From assembly GCA_014529385.2 (NCBI GenBank), contig CM043953.1, positions 86,700,342 to 86,764,341 on the forward strand: a stretch of 64,000 nt of DNA, written 5' to 3'. The notes beneath the pieces were generated by a model. The model was not told the origin of the DNA. It ran no database searches and was given only the letters and a program-made list of their open reading frames with translations. Below, piece after piece: positions 11,101-24,300 of this stretch. Source of the stretch: Adiantum capillus-veneris. Its lineage: Eukaryota; Streptophyta; Polypodiopsida; Polypodiales; Pteridaceae. Every line of letters begins with the position of its first letter. Position 1 is the stretch's first letter. Both the position numbers and the translations under genes were made by a program.

Positions 11101-14100
11101 CTCCTGGCAACCCAAATTGACCCAAAACAGGCTGAAATTAGGTCAAAAACAGCAAATTACAGGTTATGACAGCAAAATACAGGTTTTGCAAATGATGTAT
11201 TAAGGTGTGGGAACACTTTTGCTAAGTCCCCGCTACCGGAAAACACTGAAATTACCGAAAAACAGGTCCTAAAACAGGTGTTTTCAGCAAATTTCAGATT
11301 TACGCAGGTTTTCGCAAGTGTTTTTATGATGCGACTACATTGGGGAAAGTGCAAATTGATGCAATCTACGCACGTTTGACAAATTTTGGCTATGTATGAC
11401 CATTTGTGGTTCAATTTCATGCAATTTTGATGCTACAAATTGGGGCTTTTGCTCTTACATGCTTCTAAAGGTTGTGTATCGCTCACTGAAAATTTCCTGC
11501 GCATAAATTTCAAAAATTGATTTTTGTGCCCAAATCGACCTATTTTGCCCAAAATTGCTCATGTGACCATTTGGAGCTGTAGAGCACATCTCTGTGAGGC
11601 TATACTCCAGTTTTTGTGCATTTTGCCCAAAAATTCAATGCATTAGCCCTCTTATTCGTGCAACTATGGACTCATTCTTCGGATGTGAAGAATCTCTTCG
11701 AGATTAGGAGGTTCGATGGAACATGCTTCGACCTTTGGAAAGACAGGATTCAGGGAATCCTATTTTTTAAGGATTGTGAAGGGGCACTTAAACAGGTAAA
11801 GCCACAGACTATGACGGATGAAGCATGGGTTAGCCTGAACAGGAAGGCTGTTACATACATTAACATGGTCATGACCGATGAGACAGTCATTGATGTGAAA
11901 GGTCTCACAACTGCTTTTGATGTGTGGGAGAAGTTAAAGGGAATGTATGAAAATACAACGCCTGTCAATCAAGTGCAGTTGATGCGAAAACTTGTTGGCA
12001 TGCAACTAGATGAGTCCAAGAGCGCTGCAGAGCACTTGTCGTTGTTCCCAGGTACTTTGTCGCAGTTACAAGATTCAGGCTTGCCCCCTTTTGATGATAA
12101 GCTGAAAGCTATCTTCTTGCTTATGACCTTACCTGAGTCATGGGAAACTTTGGTGGTTTCATTGTCCAATAACCCCAATTTGACCTTTGACGGTGTTAGG
12201 GGTTCCATCTTGAATGAGGAAATCAGGAGGAAAGCAAGTGGAGAGGGAGGCAGCTCTGCCAACATGGTTAGAGGCAAGACAGAAAAGAAGAATGCTTATG
12301 CACAAAGGAGTAAGAGTAAGAGTAAGGAAAGAGGAAATGCCAGCAAAGGCAAGTGTGATGTGACTTGCTATCAGTGTGGCAGGAAAGGTCACAAGAAACC
12401 CGATTGCAGTTACTATAGAGCCGAGTTAGAACGGAAAAAGAATGGCAGAGACAAAAAGAAAGAGAAGAAGGAAGTCAAGGCAAATGCACAGGATAGCTCA
12501 AAGGACAAAGAGAAGGCCAATGTGGCTTCTAATGTTGTGATTGAGGAGCTGTCAGATGTAGAGGACATCTTGTGTGTCACTTTGTCAGATGATGATGCTT
12601 ATGACTTTGATGCCTCTCTAAATGTTCATTCACAGGACATGTAGATCACCAAGAGTGATCTTATTGATGCTTTGTTGACTATCAATGATGCATTGTCCCA
12701 GACTTGGATTGTTGATTTCGGTGCTTCGTTTCATGTTACTCCTATCAAGGAGTGTTTCTCTACTTTTGATGCAGGAAAGCGTGGCCATGTATACCTTGGA
12801 AACAATCATGCATGTTCCATTGAGGGTATTCGCACTCTGCATCTCTCCATAGATGGCACAAATGAGCTTGTCTTGCATGATGTTAGATATGTGCCAGGAA
12901 TCAAGAAGAGTCTACTTTCTGTTGGTCAGATGGATATGCATGGTTACAGCATCTTGTTTGAGAGAGGATCATGGAAAATGACCAAAGGCTCAAGGCTGAT
13001 TGTAAAGGGCACAAAGAAAGGGACACTTTACTGCATGCATGGAAAGGCCGTGTTGGGCAAGCTTATTGCATTGGTTGAAATTAACTCACATGGAGTTGTG
13101 GCACAAGAGGCTTGGCCATATGAGCCAAAAGGACCTTTCTAAACTTTGTACTTTGAACAAGCTAGATGCTAAAGGCACAAAGCTTGACTTTTGTAATGAA
13201 TGTCAATATGGTAAGCAAGTAAAGCGTTCTTATTACTCTGGTGTCTCTCGTAAATCTTGTGTGCTTGATCTTGTACATTCTGATGTATGTAGCATGCCTA
13301 CTAAGTCTATGGGAGGTGCATGCTATTTTGTCTCCTTTGTTGATGATCATTCTAGGAAAATTTGGGTTTATTTGCTTAAATCTAAGGATGAAGCCTTTGT
13401 TGCGTTTAAGAGATTTCATGCATTTGTGACCACCCAAACAGGTAGAAAGCTAAAATGCTTGCGTACAGACAATGGGGGGGAGTACACAAGTGCTGAATTT
13501 AACAAGTTTTGCGAAAATTTCGGCATTAAGAGCGAGCTTACTGTGCCATACAGCCCCTCTTCTAATGGTGTGGTTGAAAGATTCAATAGGACACTTTGTG
13601 AGACGGTGAGATGCATGCTGTCAACAGCTAATCTCTCTCATGGATTTGGGGAGAAGCTTTGAAAACTGCAGTGCATATATGCAATCGATCCCCTCACATG
13701 TCTTTGAAAGGTGACATCCCTGAAGAGGTTTGGTCTGGCAAGCATGCTTCACATGATCACTTACGCATTTTTGGTTGCGAGGCTTTTGTGCATATTAGAC
13801 CTGAGTTGAGGAGCGAACTAGATGCGAAGTCCATTAAAGGCCTCTTCATGGGATATGGTGAAGAAGGCGAAATGGGTTATAGGATTTTACCTCAGCTCAA
13901 AAGGGTTGTACACAGCCGCGATGTTGTTTTTAATGAGGCAAGGCTGCTTCAAAACAATTGTGCCTCAAAGCATGACCGTATGTTAGGTGCAGCGGAATGA
14001 ATGTTGTATTTTCTCAAGATTAGTGATCTTTATTGCTCAAGGTTCCTTTGAGTTCTTTAGGGAAAGAGAGAGCTTTCCGTCTTGTAGAGTGTTGTGGTCA

Positions 14101-17100
14101 CGAACAAAGTGAGTGGATATTGTGCGTGCAAGTGAATGAGACTGAGAGAAGGAGAGAGAAGAGATACGACACCCGAGAGGTTGTAAAACCCTCCTCCGAA
14201 GGCCCCACTCTCGTCCGGGAGAGTGGTCTACTTGATTGCACGAAAGAGTACAATGCAAATGCAATGGACTGATGCAATGGGACTATGCCGATGACGACGA
14301 CGGTGATGACGACGGTGACCTAACGGCTGAAATCTGAGATCTTCTAATTGCTGAATTTCGGGACTGTTTCGGTGGCTGAAAATGACTGTTTTGGCTGCGT
14401 TTTTATGGCTGAAAATGGGGGAACATCTGCAACCATTCGGGGGCTGATCTGCTACGGTACCATAGGCTGAAAACGCCATGTGTTTGCTGCAGATTTGGGC
14501 TGAATATCAAAAACGCTGACCTGCTCCTGTTCTTGCCAAAAACGCTGGGCTGTGGAGATGCAAAAACGCTGATGGGCTGCTTGTGAAAAACGCTAGCAAA
14601 GCTGAGGTTTTAGGAGCAAAATCGTTATGGACTTGATCTGCTGCTGATGGTTAAAACGCCAGCAATGCTGAGGTTCTGTTGTGGATGAAAACGCCAAGGG
14701 AAGTGGGAGGATGGCGAGGATCTACTGCTAAGGGGGGTACTACTGAGAAGTTGCCTGTTGAGCGGGAAGCTCCTACTGCCTCTTCTGCCAGAAAGTGTGA
14801 ACTTGGGTTTGCTTATATTAACTTAGCAAAATTGCCCTACCTACTTTTGTTGGAAAGTCACTTAAAAATAGTAAGTGAAAATCCCAATAAATAGGAAAAT
14901 AGGCTAAATGCACTCAAAATTCCCCTAACTGATGCTAATGGATTCTGATGGGAATTCCGATGATCATGCTGTGTGCAACCGGAGGATATGCATCTATGCT
15001 AAGTGACTGGGCATGCACGGTCTACGAATAGACTCACAAAAGTGCCAGATCACTGCTAATCTAGACTTGACTGAACTGACTGAACCCTGCTGTGGTGTAG
15101 CTTGTCCACGGACACATAGGGTTTGGATGTGTCACGTGACACCATAAAAGGGTCAAATTTCAGCATGACCAGCCACCTGTTAGGCCTATTTTTTACCCTC
15201 AAGATGCACCACAAATGGCTGAAAATGTAGATTATCCAGTGGTGTTTGAGCCAGATGATGTTGGACAGCAAATTGAGGCTCCTCAAGGGCATTTGCAGCC
15301 AAGAAACAATGCTGAAAATGGGGCTGAAAATGATATACAGCAGCCCATTGTTGATGATTTTATCGTGCCACCTGATGTAACCCCATTGCCAGATAATGTG
15401 GATCATTGGGTGAGGCGGTCTACTCGACAAAGACGGCCTGTGAGTCGATATAACCCCTCTTTGCACTACATTATGTTGACAGATGAGGGAGAGCCTCTTA
15501 CGTATAAAGAGGCAAAGACATGTGAGCACAGCAACAAGTGGGAGCTTGCTATGCAGGAAGAGATTAAAGCTTTGCATGCTAATCATACTTGGGATTTGGT
15601 TGAATTGCCCAAAGGAAGGAAGGCTATTCCTAACAAATGGGTCTATGAAATCAAGACTGTTGATGCAAAACCCAAGTATAAGGCAAGGCTCGTTGCAAAG
15701 GGATATGTTCAAACCAAGGGCATAGACTTTCAGGAAGTGTTCTCCCCTGTTGTGAAGATGACCACTTTGCGTGTACTGTTTGCCATAGTGGCTGCTCTTG
15801 ATTTGGAAATGGACCAAATGGATGTACATACCGCATTCTTGCATGGTGATGTGGAAGAAGAGCTTTACATGAAGCAACCCGAGGGTTTTGTTATCCCTGG
15901 CAAGGAACATTTGGTATGTATGCTCAATAGAAGCTTGTATGGGCTGAAACAATCATGTAGACAGTGGTACAAGAAGTTTGATCGCTTCATGCTTAAACAT
16001 GGTTACAAAAGAAGCCATGCAGACCATTGTTTGTATACCAAACGTGATGAGGATGGCAGCCCTATCATTCTTGTGCTCTATGTAGACGATATGTTGATAG
16101 CTCCAAAGAAAAGAAGCACTGTTGATGCTGTTAAAGGACAGCTGAAATCTGCGTTTTCAATGAAAGACCTTGGGGCAGCTGAACATATACTAGGAGTGCG
16201 TGTTACACGGCAAAGAGACAAGCGCCAATTGTATTTGTCGCAAGAAAAGTACATTGAAAAGGTGCTGGACAGATTTAACATGGCTGAAGCAAAGCCTCTT
16301 GGTGTGCCATTACAACCATATGTCAAAATCTCCAAGGATGATTGTCCCAAGTCAAAGAAAGAAGCCAATGACATGCAAAGTGTGCCTTATGCTTCAGCTT
16401 GTGGTTCACTTATGTATGCTATGGTTGCTACTAGGCCTGACATAGCCCATGCAGTGGGAGTTGTGAGCCGATTTATGGCTAATCCAGGCAGGTTGCATTG
16501 GGATGCAGTGAAATCCATTATGAGGTACTTGAAAGGGACTAAAAACAAATACCTCTGCTATGGTAAAGGACCAATGGAGTTCAAGAGATTTTGTGACTCT
16601 GACATGGCTGGTGATGTGGATACACGGAAATCCACAAGTGGCTATGTATTTACTCTTGCGGGAGGTGCTGTTTCATGGTGTTCTAGATTGCAAAAGCTAT
16701 TGCATTGTCTACGACAAAGGCTGAATATATTTCAGCTACTGAGGCTTCCAAAGAAGCTATTTGGTTAGCACGCCTATGCAGTGAGTTTGGTTTGCTTGCC
16801 AAGGCACCTATGCTTGGTTGTGATAGCCAGAGTGCTATATGTCTGGCAAAGAACGCCATGTTCGCACAAAGCATATTGATGTGCGGTATCACTTCATACG
16901 AGAAGTGCTTGAGGATGGCCTTATTACATTGGTTAAGGTCCATACATCACAAAATCCAGCCAATGCTCTCACTAAGTGCTTACCCAAAGCACATCATCAT
17001 CTATGCATAGAGATGGTGGGAGTCACGTAGATTAAAGGCACCATTTATGCCTTTAAGTGGGAGGTTGTTGGATTAAAGGCCCAAATGGCCCCCTTTTAAT

Positions 17101-20100
17101 GTATATTTTAAAGGTTACTAACCTTTGGCCAAGTTCACATTGAACTTGGCCACTAACTTATTAAATTGGTCCTTATACAAATAATAAAGGGATAGTGAGT
17201 TTTTATCAACTCACTCACTTATCCCCTTGAAAACTAACGAGCGCTCTCTCTCTCTGCTCTTCGTTCTGCTAGCGCCTCCTACACTGCAAGCACTCGCCCC
17301 TCTCCAAGGTGCACACCCCGCACACTCTCGCGTGCTCTTTCACTTGCACACACCGCCGCGTGCTCATCACCCTCTACTGAGACGATGCGTCCCAAAAAGT
17401 GTATCTCTAGCAGGAAAAACTCACCTTTTTCCCCGTTGTTCACCAATTTGTGTTTCCATAGTGCCTAAAAAATCTGTAAGAGAGGGTGTCTATGTTCTGC
17501 TTCGCTCTTGGGAAGCAAGATGATGTCGTCGAAAAAGGTGCCTACAAATGACTTGCACTCTCTAAAATTCTTGGCCATCATCTTCTAAATATTGCGAGAG
17601 CATTTGTACAATCCGAAGGATGTTTTAAGCGCGGCCTTGTATACATCTCCAAGAGAGATCCTGATCTGATGATAGCCAATTTTCACGTTGCTGCTGCCAA
17701 AACACAAAGACCCTTGTAGTCTGTCAAGCATATCATCGATAGGTGTTGAAAACCTATTCTTGATGGTAATTTTGTTGAGAGCTCTCTGGTCAATGCACAT
17801 TCTCCAAGATCCGTCTTTCTTCAAAACTAGAAGCACTTGTGGACAAAAAGGCGATGTACTAGGTTGAATTGGACCCTTCAAGAAGTTCTTTTACTTAGTT
17901 CATTCTTTCCTCATTTTGGGCATGGCCTGGCCACTTCGGTCACGTATGGACGGGGATTAAATCAATCGTATGTATCATCTTCATGTCTCTCAAGAGGTAG
18001 CTCTCAAGGCAAACCCTTCGAGAAACACTAGGCTTGGGCTTGCGCAAATTCTTGTCATTCTTGTTCTAACTCTAACAAATTTGACTTGTTATGTTCTTCG
18101 AACTCTCTCAAAAAGATTGAATAAACAAAAAAGTTGGATTTCATTAATTTAGAAATGGCCGAGGTGTCACAAATGCGGGCACCACGTGCCAATAGAAAAG
18201 AACAGACTGAACAACTTTAAGCACTTCAAATAACAACTGAACTGAAATGGAGAGAGACGACACGCGACACGGAGTGGCGGAATTCCACCCCAGAGAGTAT
18301 TGGCCCCAAACCTTGGCGCCCCTTTCGGTATTTCTTTATATTGCATCAACACAGTACAAGCCGGTACTCCAAACTCTGCACCTTCGTACTGAAGCATGCC
18401 AGAGAATGAGCCCTAGCCTCATATTTAAAGGCCCTTGGCCTGAAAAGCAGTTTACATGAAAAGCTTTCAAACTCAAAAGCTTATGGTCCAAAAAGCAGTT
18501 TACATGAAAAACTTTCAAACTCAAAAGCTTCTGGTCCAAAAAGCAATGCCAAAAGCTGCCAGCGCAATTTACGGAAATCCGTACAGCCTGCCACGTCATC
18601 ATGTCAACGCAATTTTCGGAATTTGTTTGCTGCCTTAGGGTTAGGGTTAGGGTTTTTGGCAGAAATTAGGGTTGCAGGTTTTAGGGTTAGGGTTTCAGCA
18701 GTTAGGGTTTTTGGCAGAAATTAGGGTTTGCAGGTTTAGGGTTAGGGTTTCCAGGATTAGGGTTTCAGCAGTTAGGGTTTCTGGCAGAAATTAGGATTTG
18801 CAAGTTTTAGGGTTAGGGTTTCCAGAATTAGGGTTTCAGCAATTAGGGTTACCACGTCCTCACTCTGTGACACTTCTTCTACTGCTTCTTAGGGTTTAGG
18901 CCCCTCAGCCGGCATCTGTAAGTTGGCTCCATTCTTTAGGCTTTGACACGTCAGCAGTTTGTTACACGAGGCGATACAACTGGGACAAAGATTTTACATC
19001 TAGAATGATTTTTGTCTTTCTCGTTCTTCAATGTTGCCTTTCTTGCCCAATAATCTACCACAACATGGTTCTTGTGGAACCAAGGTACCCCCAAGAGCAC
19101 ATCACACTCTTCCAATGGCATGCTATAGAAGTCCTTGTGCCCTAGATATCCATTGCAATGCAACCGCAGTTTGCAAATGACAATGCCTCGGTGTCTATGG
19201 TCCCATTTCTTCAGGCATTATCCCAAGTCGAGCCGCCAATTCAAGTGACATGAACTTGGCCTTGCCACCTCCATTGAAGAATATAAGAATTTCATGGTCT
19301 CGTACTCTGTCCAACGCTTTGCAAAGCTCAATACTCTCATCCTTCTACTCTAAGGTCGCTCACACAAAATCTGAAACCAATCAAGCCTTTGTCTTTCCTT
19401 TCTTTGCTCGCTCGTCTGCCGATTCGAAGCTTCCAATTTGTCCTCTTCTTCGAACACTTTGCAACAAGGATGTGCCCTTGTTCCCTACAACCGTAACACT
19501 TGCCCTCTTTGTAGTACTCTGCAGCACGCTGCTCTAGTCTCAATTTTGGGCCCTTGGGTTTCTTCTTCTGTTGATTGCCCTTCTTCTTTTTGTCGTCCGA
19601 AGACGCTTTCCCTATGGAAGTGGTAACTGGTTTGTCCAGGGTAAGTCAAAGAGCCGAAATGTCACATGCACATCTAATCCTATGTGCATGTGAACAAGAT
19701 AACTCCTACTTCTAGGGTTTAGGACAGTCTTGGAAGCGTTTTGGCACGCTTGTGAGCCTGTACGTAGGACATGCATGTCCAAGCCCTTAGATTAGTTGCA
19801 TACCCTCTGATTGTACCATGAGCACACCCAGTGTCTGCTAGGTGTAGGCACTAGGGAGTGTCCCCATACAGTAGCATAGTACCAAGCCTAGGTAGTTTCC
19901 CTGCATGTGAAGCACCTCTTATAAAGTAAGTTAGATACTTCTTATTAAGTGACATTTAGCATTTTACTAGCAGGTCGTGGGATATTTCTATAGCCCTGCT
20001 CGACCCAAGAATAGGCGTCATCATTACACACATTGTATCAACATGTGTGCAACCTAAAGCAAATACCTCTCTAGAGATAGAGAGGGGGGGGAGTTTGGGA

Positions 20101-21302
20101 CCCCATCCGGTGTTAGTCTTCTTCTCTCTCTATCACTCATAGAACCTTCACTCACAATATCATTCTCTCTTCTCTCTCTAGTCTTCGCACATCTCTCACA
20201 TGAAGTAAAAGGAACCGTGAGTACGCATTGAGCACCCACTTTGAGCATTCACCATAAATCACTTCCACTACACATAATCTAGATCCATTGTATCAACATT
20301 TGTGCAATCTAAAGCAAATACCTCTCTAGCGATAGAGAGGGAAGCCCTAGGAGGCGGGTTTGCGACCCCATTTGGTGTTAGTCTTCTTCTCTCTATATCA
20401 CTCTCAGAACCTTCACTCACAGTATGATTCTCTCTTCTCTCTCTAGTCTTTTGCACATCTCTCACATGAAGTCAAAGGAACCTTGAGTACGCACTGAGCA
20501 CTCATCTTCACCATTCACCATAAATCACTTCCGCTGCACATAACATTGGGGTAAGTCAAAGAGCCGGAATGCATAGCAAAGCCATCCTTGGTGTCTACAA
20601 TAATCTTCTGAATGCTATGAGACTTTTCCTTCAAGCAATAATGCCGGATCTCTTTTGGAAGACCACAACAAACCGCTCCATCTACTCTAGAAAGGCATCT
20701 TCCGAAAAGAAGCTATCGGCAGAAATGCATCCCAAAACAACCTGCAATAAGTAGCCACAGTGTCGTCCTTCCTCATCCTTAGATGATTACAAGCTGTGAT
20801 GACACACTCTTCATACTCCTCCGTTAACCATGCCAAGTGAAGAGTTTTAAACTTTACCCATGACTTAGGGGCTTTCTTGTGTAACACCAAGATCGACCAC
20901 CATGTTTGTGCATTACCTTAAAGAAAAGGCGCCGCCTTTCGTACCTTGGAGGCTTTCGAGAAATGACCTCCAAAAAAAGCAATGTCAAACTGCTGTATGA
21001 ATGCAAGGGCTCGATGAGTATCCTTGACGCCTTAAAAAGTGTCAACCCATATGGCTTGACCCCCATCGTTGAACTCCTTGGTCTTCTTTCTCTCTTTGTC
21101 TAGATAATCATACTGGGTTGATAGCATCAGGTGATTCTGCTGTCAAAGGTGGCAACGGAAGATGCAATGAAGACAAGAACTAGCTCGTGATCCGGTGGTC
21201 ACCTAGACTCTGATGTAGAACACCTGCAATGCCACACACATGAACAAGGCACACCTGTGGAGAAGAGAGATCACTGAGGTAGAAAGAGACAAGACATCTC
21301 AG

Positions 21303-21343
<41 letters not shown>

Positions 21344-24300
21344 GGAAAGGCTCTATATGCTGATAACAAGCTGCTCATACAAGTGACCAAGGGTGGTCCG
21401 GTATAAATTTGACATACCAACTAGATAGACCCGAGGTACACACAGCTACGACTACTACTGACACTGAAAATTGCTCCTGCACACAAGACCGCCTTCACGG
21501 TCTCAACATGGGCTGCCCAAGCCTCTTGTGAAAGAGAGGGTCTGACGATATCTCCTCCTAGCAAGAGAACAGATCCGGAGAAAGAGGGAAACGTGTCTTG
21601 AGTAGAGAGCATGGAACTTCCTCTCCGATGCCTACACCTCTGCTGTGGTGCTCTACATCCTGGTGATCACATCGTCTCCGTATAAATGCTCTGAGAAGAA
21701 AAACGCTAGGGGAATGCCCCTACTGCCCATCATCTGCCTAGCGGTGCCACCCTGCTCATGGTGAAGCAAAACGCTAGGGATGGGAGCAGCCAGCAAAAAT
21801 GCTAGGGATGCTGCCCCCCCCCCTCGCCTTCCATACACCTCCTAGGGCTGCCCAATGGGGGGCACCCTGCACCACAGGGACACTGCACACACACCACCTC
21901 TTGTGCCCTGCCCACACCTATATTCCCACACATGTAATAGACTTGGACACTCTAAGCGGAGGATCTACCACCACACATGAGAAAACTTAAAGAATTGAAC
22001 AAAACTAAAAGAGAGAGAAGACGGCACGGCGAAGTTCTGCGCGCAAAGATACTGGCCCCAAGGAATGGCTCCCCTTTCGTTATTTCTTTATTAATGCTTC
22101 ATAAAGTACAATGTCCAAGGGTCCTCTTCTCAGCAACGCTCCCAAGCTCATCGGCCTGAGACTAAGGCCCTAGCAATTAATTTATAGGCCCTTGGCCTTC
22201 CCAAAAGCAGTGTACATGAAAAGCTTCAAGTCTAACAGCATCTTGGCCCAAAAGCGAGCTAGACACAATCTGACATGAGAAACCTACCTCACACTTGCCG
22301 GGCACAGCCATAAAACAGCCCTCACTCCCTAACACATCAATTTGCTATTTTGGGTGGAGAATACGCCTTGTAGAGGAAGTTTTGATGAAAAGGAGAAGAA
22401 GATCATCTTCTTCTTTGTCTTCTTGTTCATATGCATAGCAACGGATGATGCATCTTACTCAAGGGCTATGAGGAGGTGTTCATGGAGAAGGGCATGAAAG
22501 ACTATGCGACTGCTTGTCTACCGATCAGGTTCAACTATATGATGAGGGCTTGAGTGTGTGCCGCTACGATGGCTTAAGCACACATTGGGATGGGACTCAA
22601 CTGTGTCGCTACGATGTTGAGCCCACATTCACACATCAAATTCATTTTTGTATATTTGATACCGAGCAATAGCTCTGTCATCTTCTTTTTTCCGATTGTT
22701 TCTATTGAATAAACAACTTGGGTTCTCATCTACTTGTGCATCTCTTCTCTCATTCAAATTCAGTCTCACAACTCTCATAGCTAGAAGCCTGGAGCCTTCT
22801 CGAACGAGTTTATGTCCGATAATGCAAAAACCACAACACAATTGGCAACGTGATTCACGGCAAGAATTGCAGGATGCTGACAACGCACTGTACGAACAGG
22901 GTGGCGTGTCAAATTCTACTCATCGGAGCTTTTCGGCTTATTGAAAGCTTTGACTTTTAGGAGCACCAGTAATTAAAACAGTTGACTTTCAGGCTTTCAA
23001 GCCTCTGTAAAAGGAAGAGGCCAAGGGAATTTAGAAATGAGTCTTGGGAGAGTTACCTGGCACTCATGCAGTTGCAGATTGTTAGACAGGTGGTCTTCTC
23101 CCCAACAGCTGTATCTGTGAACATATATGAGCACAAAGGGCACCTAGTCACAGACCACTGCATCCGGGAGTGTAACTCTGCCACTTACGTGACTAGTCTC
23201 AAGTGTGAAGTATTCTTTCAGTTCGAGTTCTAATATGTTAAAAGTCCATTCCAGTTGATATTTCTCCGTCGGCACGTAGACCCTAGCGGTTAAAATGGTA
23301 TCAGAGCGTCAGCCATTTGCTTTTTTCCGGCAAGCAAACCAATCCTGCATCAATTACAACGGACTCGGATGAATATCTACAATTTCTCGTCAACGAGTTG
23401 CATGATCTGCTTTCAAGGCATCCTTGGCACAATTGGCCACCTTTGCAAGATTTGCGGCAATTCTTCAACCCAATTATGCCTCACGAGTTACCTCCTCCGG
23501 CACTCAGCTTCAACTTATCATCAAATCATTGTTGTGCAGCAAAAAATGAAATGACAACGGCAACAAAATGTACACAAAACACTCTTAAGTTGCTATTCAC
23601 AAAGACAACAAGATAAGAACAACAACATATCAGGCAGAGGGACAGATTGGGAAGCAAAAGGCATAGAATAGAGGATTATAATCATACACTTCATAAGTTC
23701 AGAATAGTCTGAACTCATGAATTATAAGAGGGGATAAAACACTCATACACTATAAAAGCAAGGGAGAGCATTATAATCAACCTGACTGTCTGAAAGTGAT
23801 GCAAACTCAAATAAGATAATGCGTACAGTAATTTTGACTCATTCCAAAGTCAGGACCTATAAATGGACATGAAGAAGCAGCAAGAAGATATTATAGGCGC
23901 TAGAATATAGCTCGCAAGTAAATCATACCTCCTCCATCCCGATAAACTTGAGCAAATGTTACATCTCCTGCTTTTCTCATGTGATCCTACAAATTAAACA
24001 TTGTGAAAACCAGTGGCCACACTGTTTAAAAGAACGAGACTCCAGAATACCAATACCTTCAGATCTTGCCAGGAAGCTGAAGCTGGCAATTTTGACACAT
24101 AAACTGGAGGCAAAGGTCGAGCCTTTAGTACCAGACCTGCTAAATCTATAGCAGATAATTTTAGACTAACGATACATTAACAAACCTCTGAAATCTGACT
24201 GCCGAGGAACGACAGAGCGGCCACTGTTATGACTGTGATTACGATCACTCGACGGTGGTGGTCCTCGCCCTCCATGTGCAAATTCAACCTGCAGCATGTA

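Larger units (their letters stand above)
10665..17369 (+). mobile_element. Copia-B: complete Ty1/copia element with target-site duplication
   Basis: 6705 bp with LTRs 10665-10971 and 17066-17369, primer site 10974-10985, gag-pol, polypurine tract aagtgggaggt (17054-17064) and perfect 5-bp duplications CCCTC at 10660-10664 and 17370-17374. It splits the RT of Gypsy-1 cleanly. LTRs differ at only a few positions, so insertion is recent, yet gag-pol has a nonsense codon, frameshifts and a 1.16-kb solo LTR inside. Confidence 0.95.
8257..21222 (-). mobile_element. Gypsy-1: old Ty3/gypsy chromovirus, multiply interrupted
   Basis: Minus-strand order matches Gypsy-2: polypurine tract (8257-8272), 3' non-coding region, chromodomain, integrase tail, RNase H/RT, protease, zinc knuckle, gag, degenerate primer site (~21210-21222). 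It is interrupted by solo LTRs at 9007-9575, 18165-18966 and 19660-20545 and by Copia-B at 10665-17369. Relative to Gypsy-2 it lacks about 0.75 kb (integrase core and most of RNase H, near 10300) and the gag N-terminus. Its coding parts are full of frameshifts. Confidence 0.85.
251..23928 (-). other. 23.7-kb SR-gene intron (exon 6 to exon 7) filled with nested transposons
   Basis: Bounded by donor gtatgattta (23928 leftward) and acceptor tgcacgcag (251). Nearly all of it can be assigned to LTR elements, solo LTRs or their tandem derivatives. The repeat-free remainders are short (about 251-300 and 23640-23928). Gypsy-0, Copia-A and Gypsy-1 are in the same orientation as the gene, so their AATAAA signals face the SR transcript. 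Confidence 0.88.

Noticed and set aside
15056-15952. 298-codon minus-strand open frame
   Set aside because: Antisense shadow of the Copia-B RT frame, with no domain.
18636-18855. Interstitial telomere
   Set aside because: Units are irregular, mixed with LTR-specific spacers, and lie inside a solo LTR with its own target duplication.
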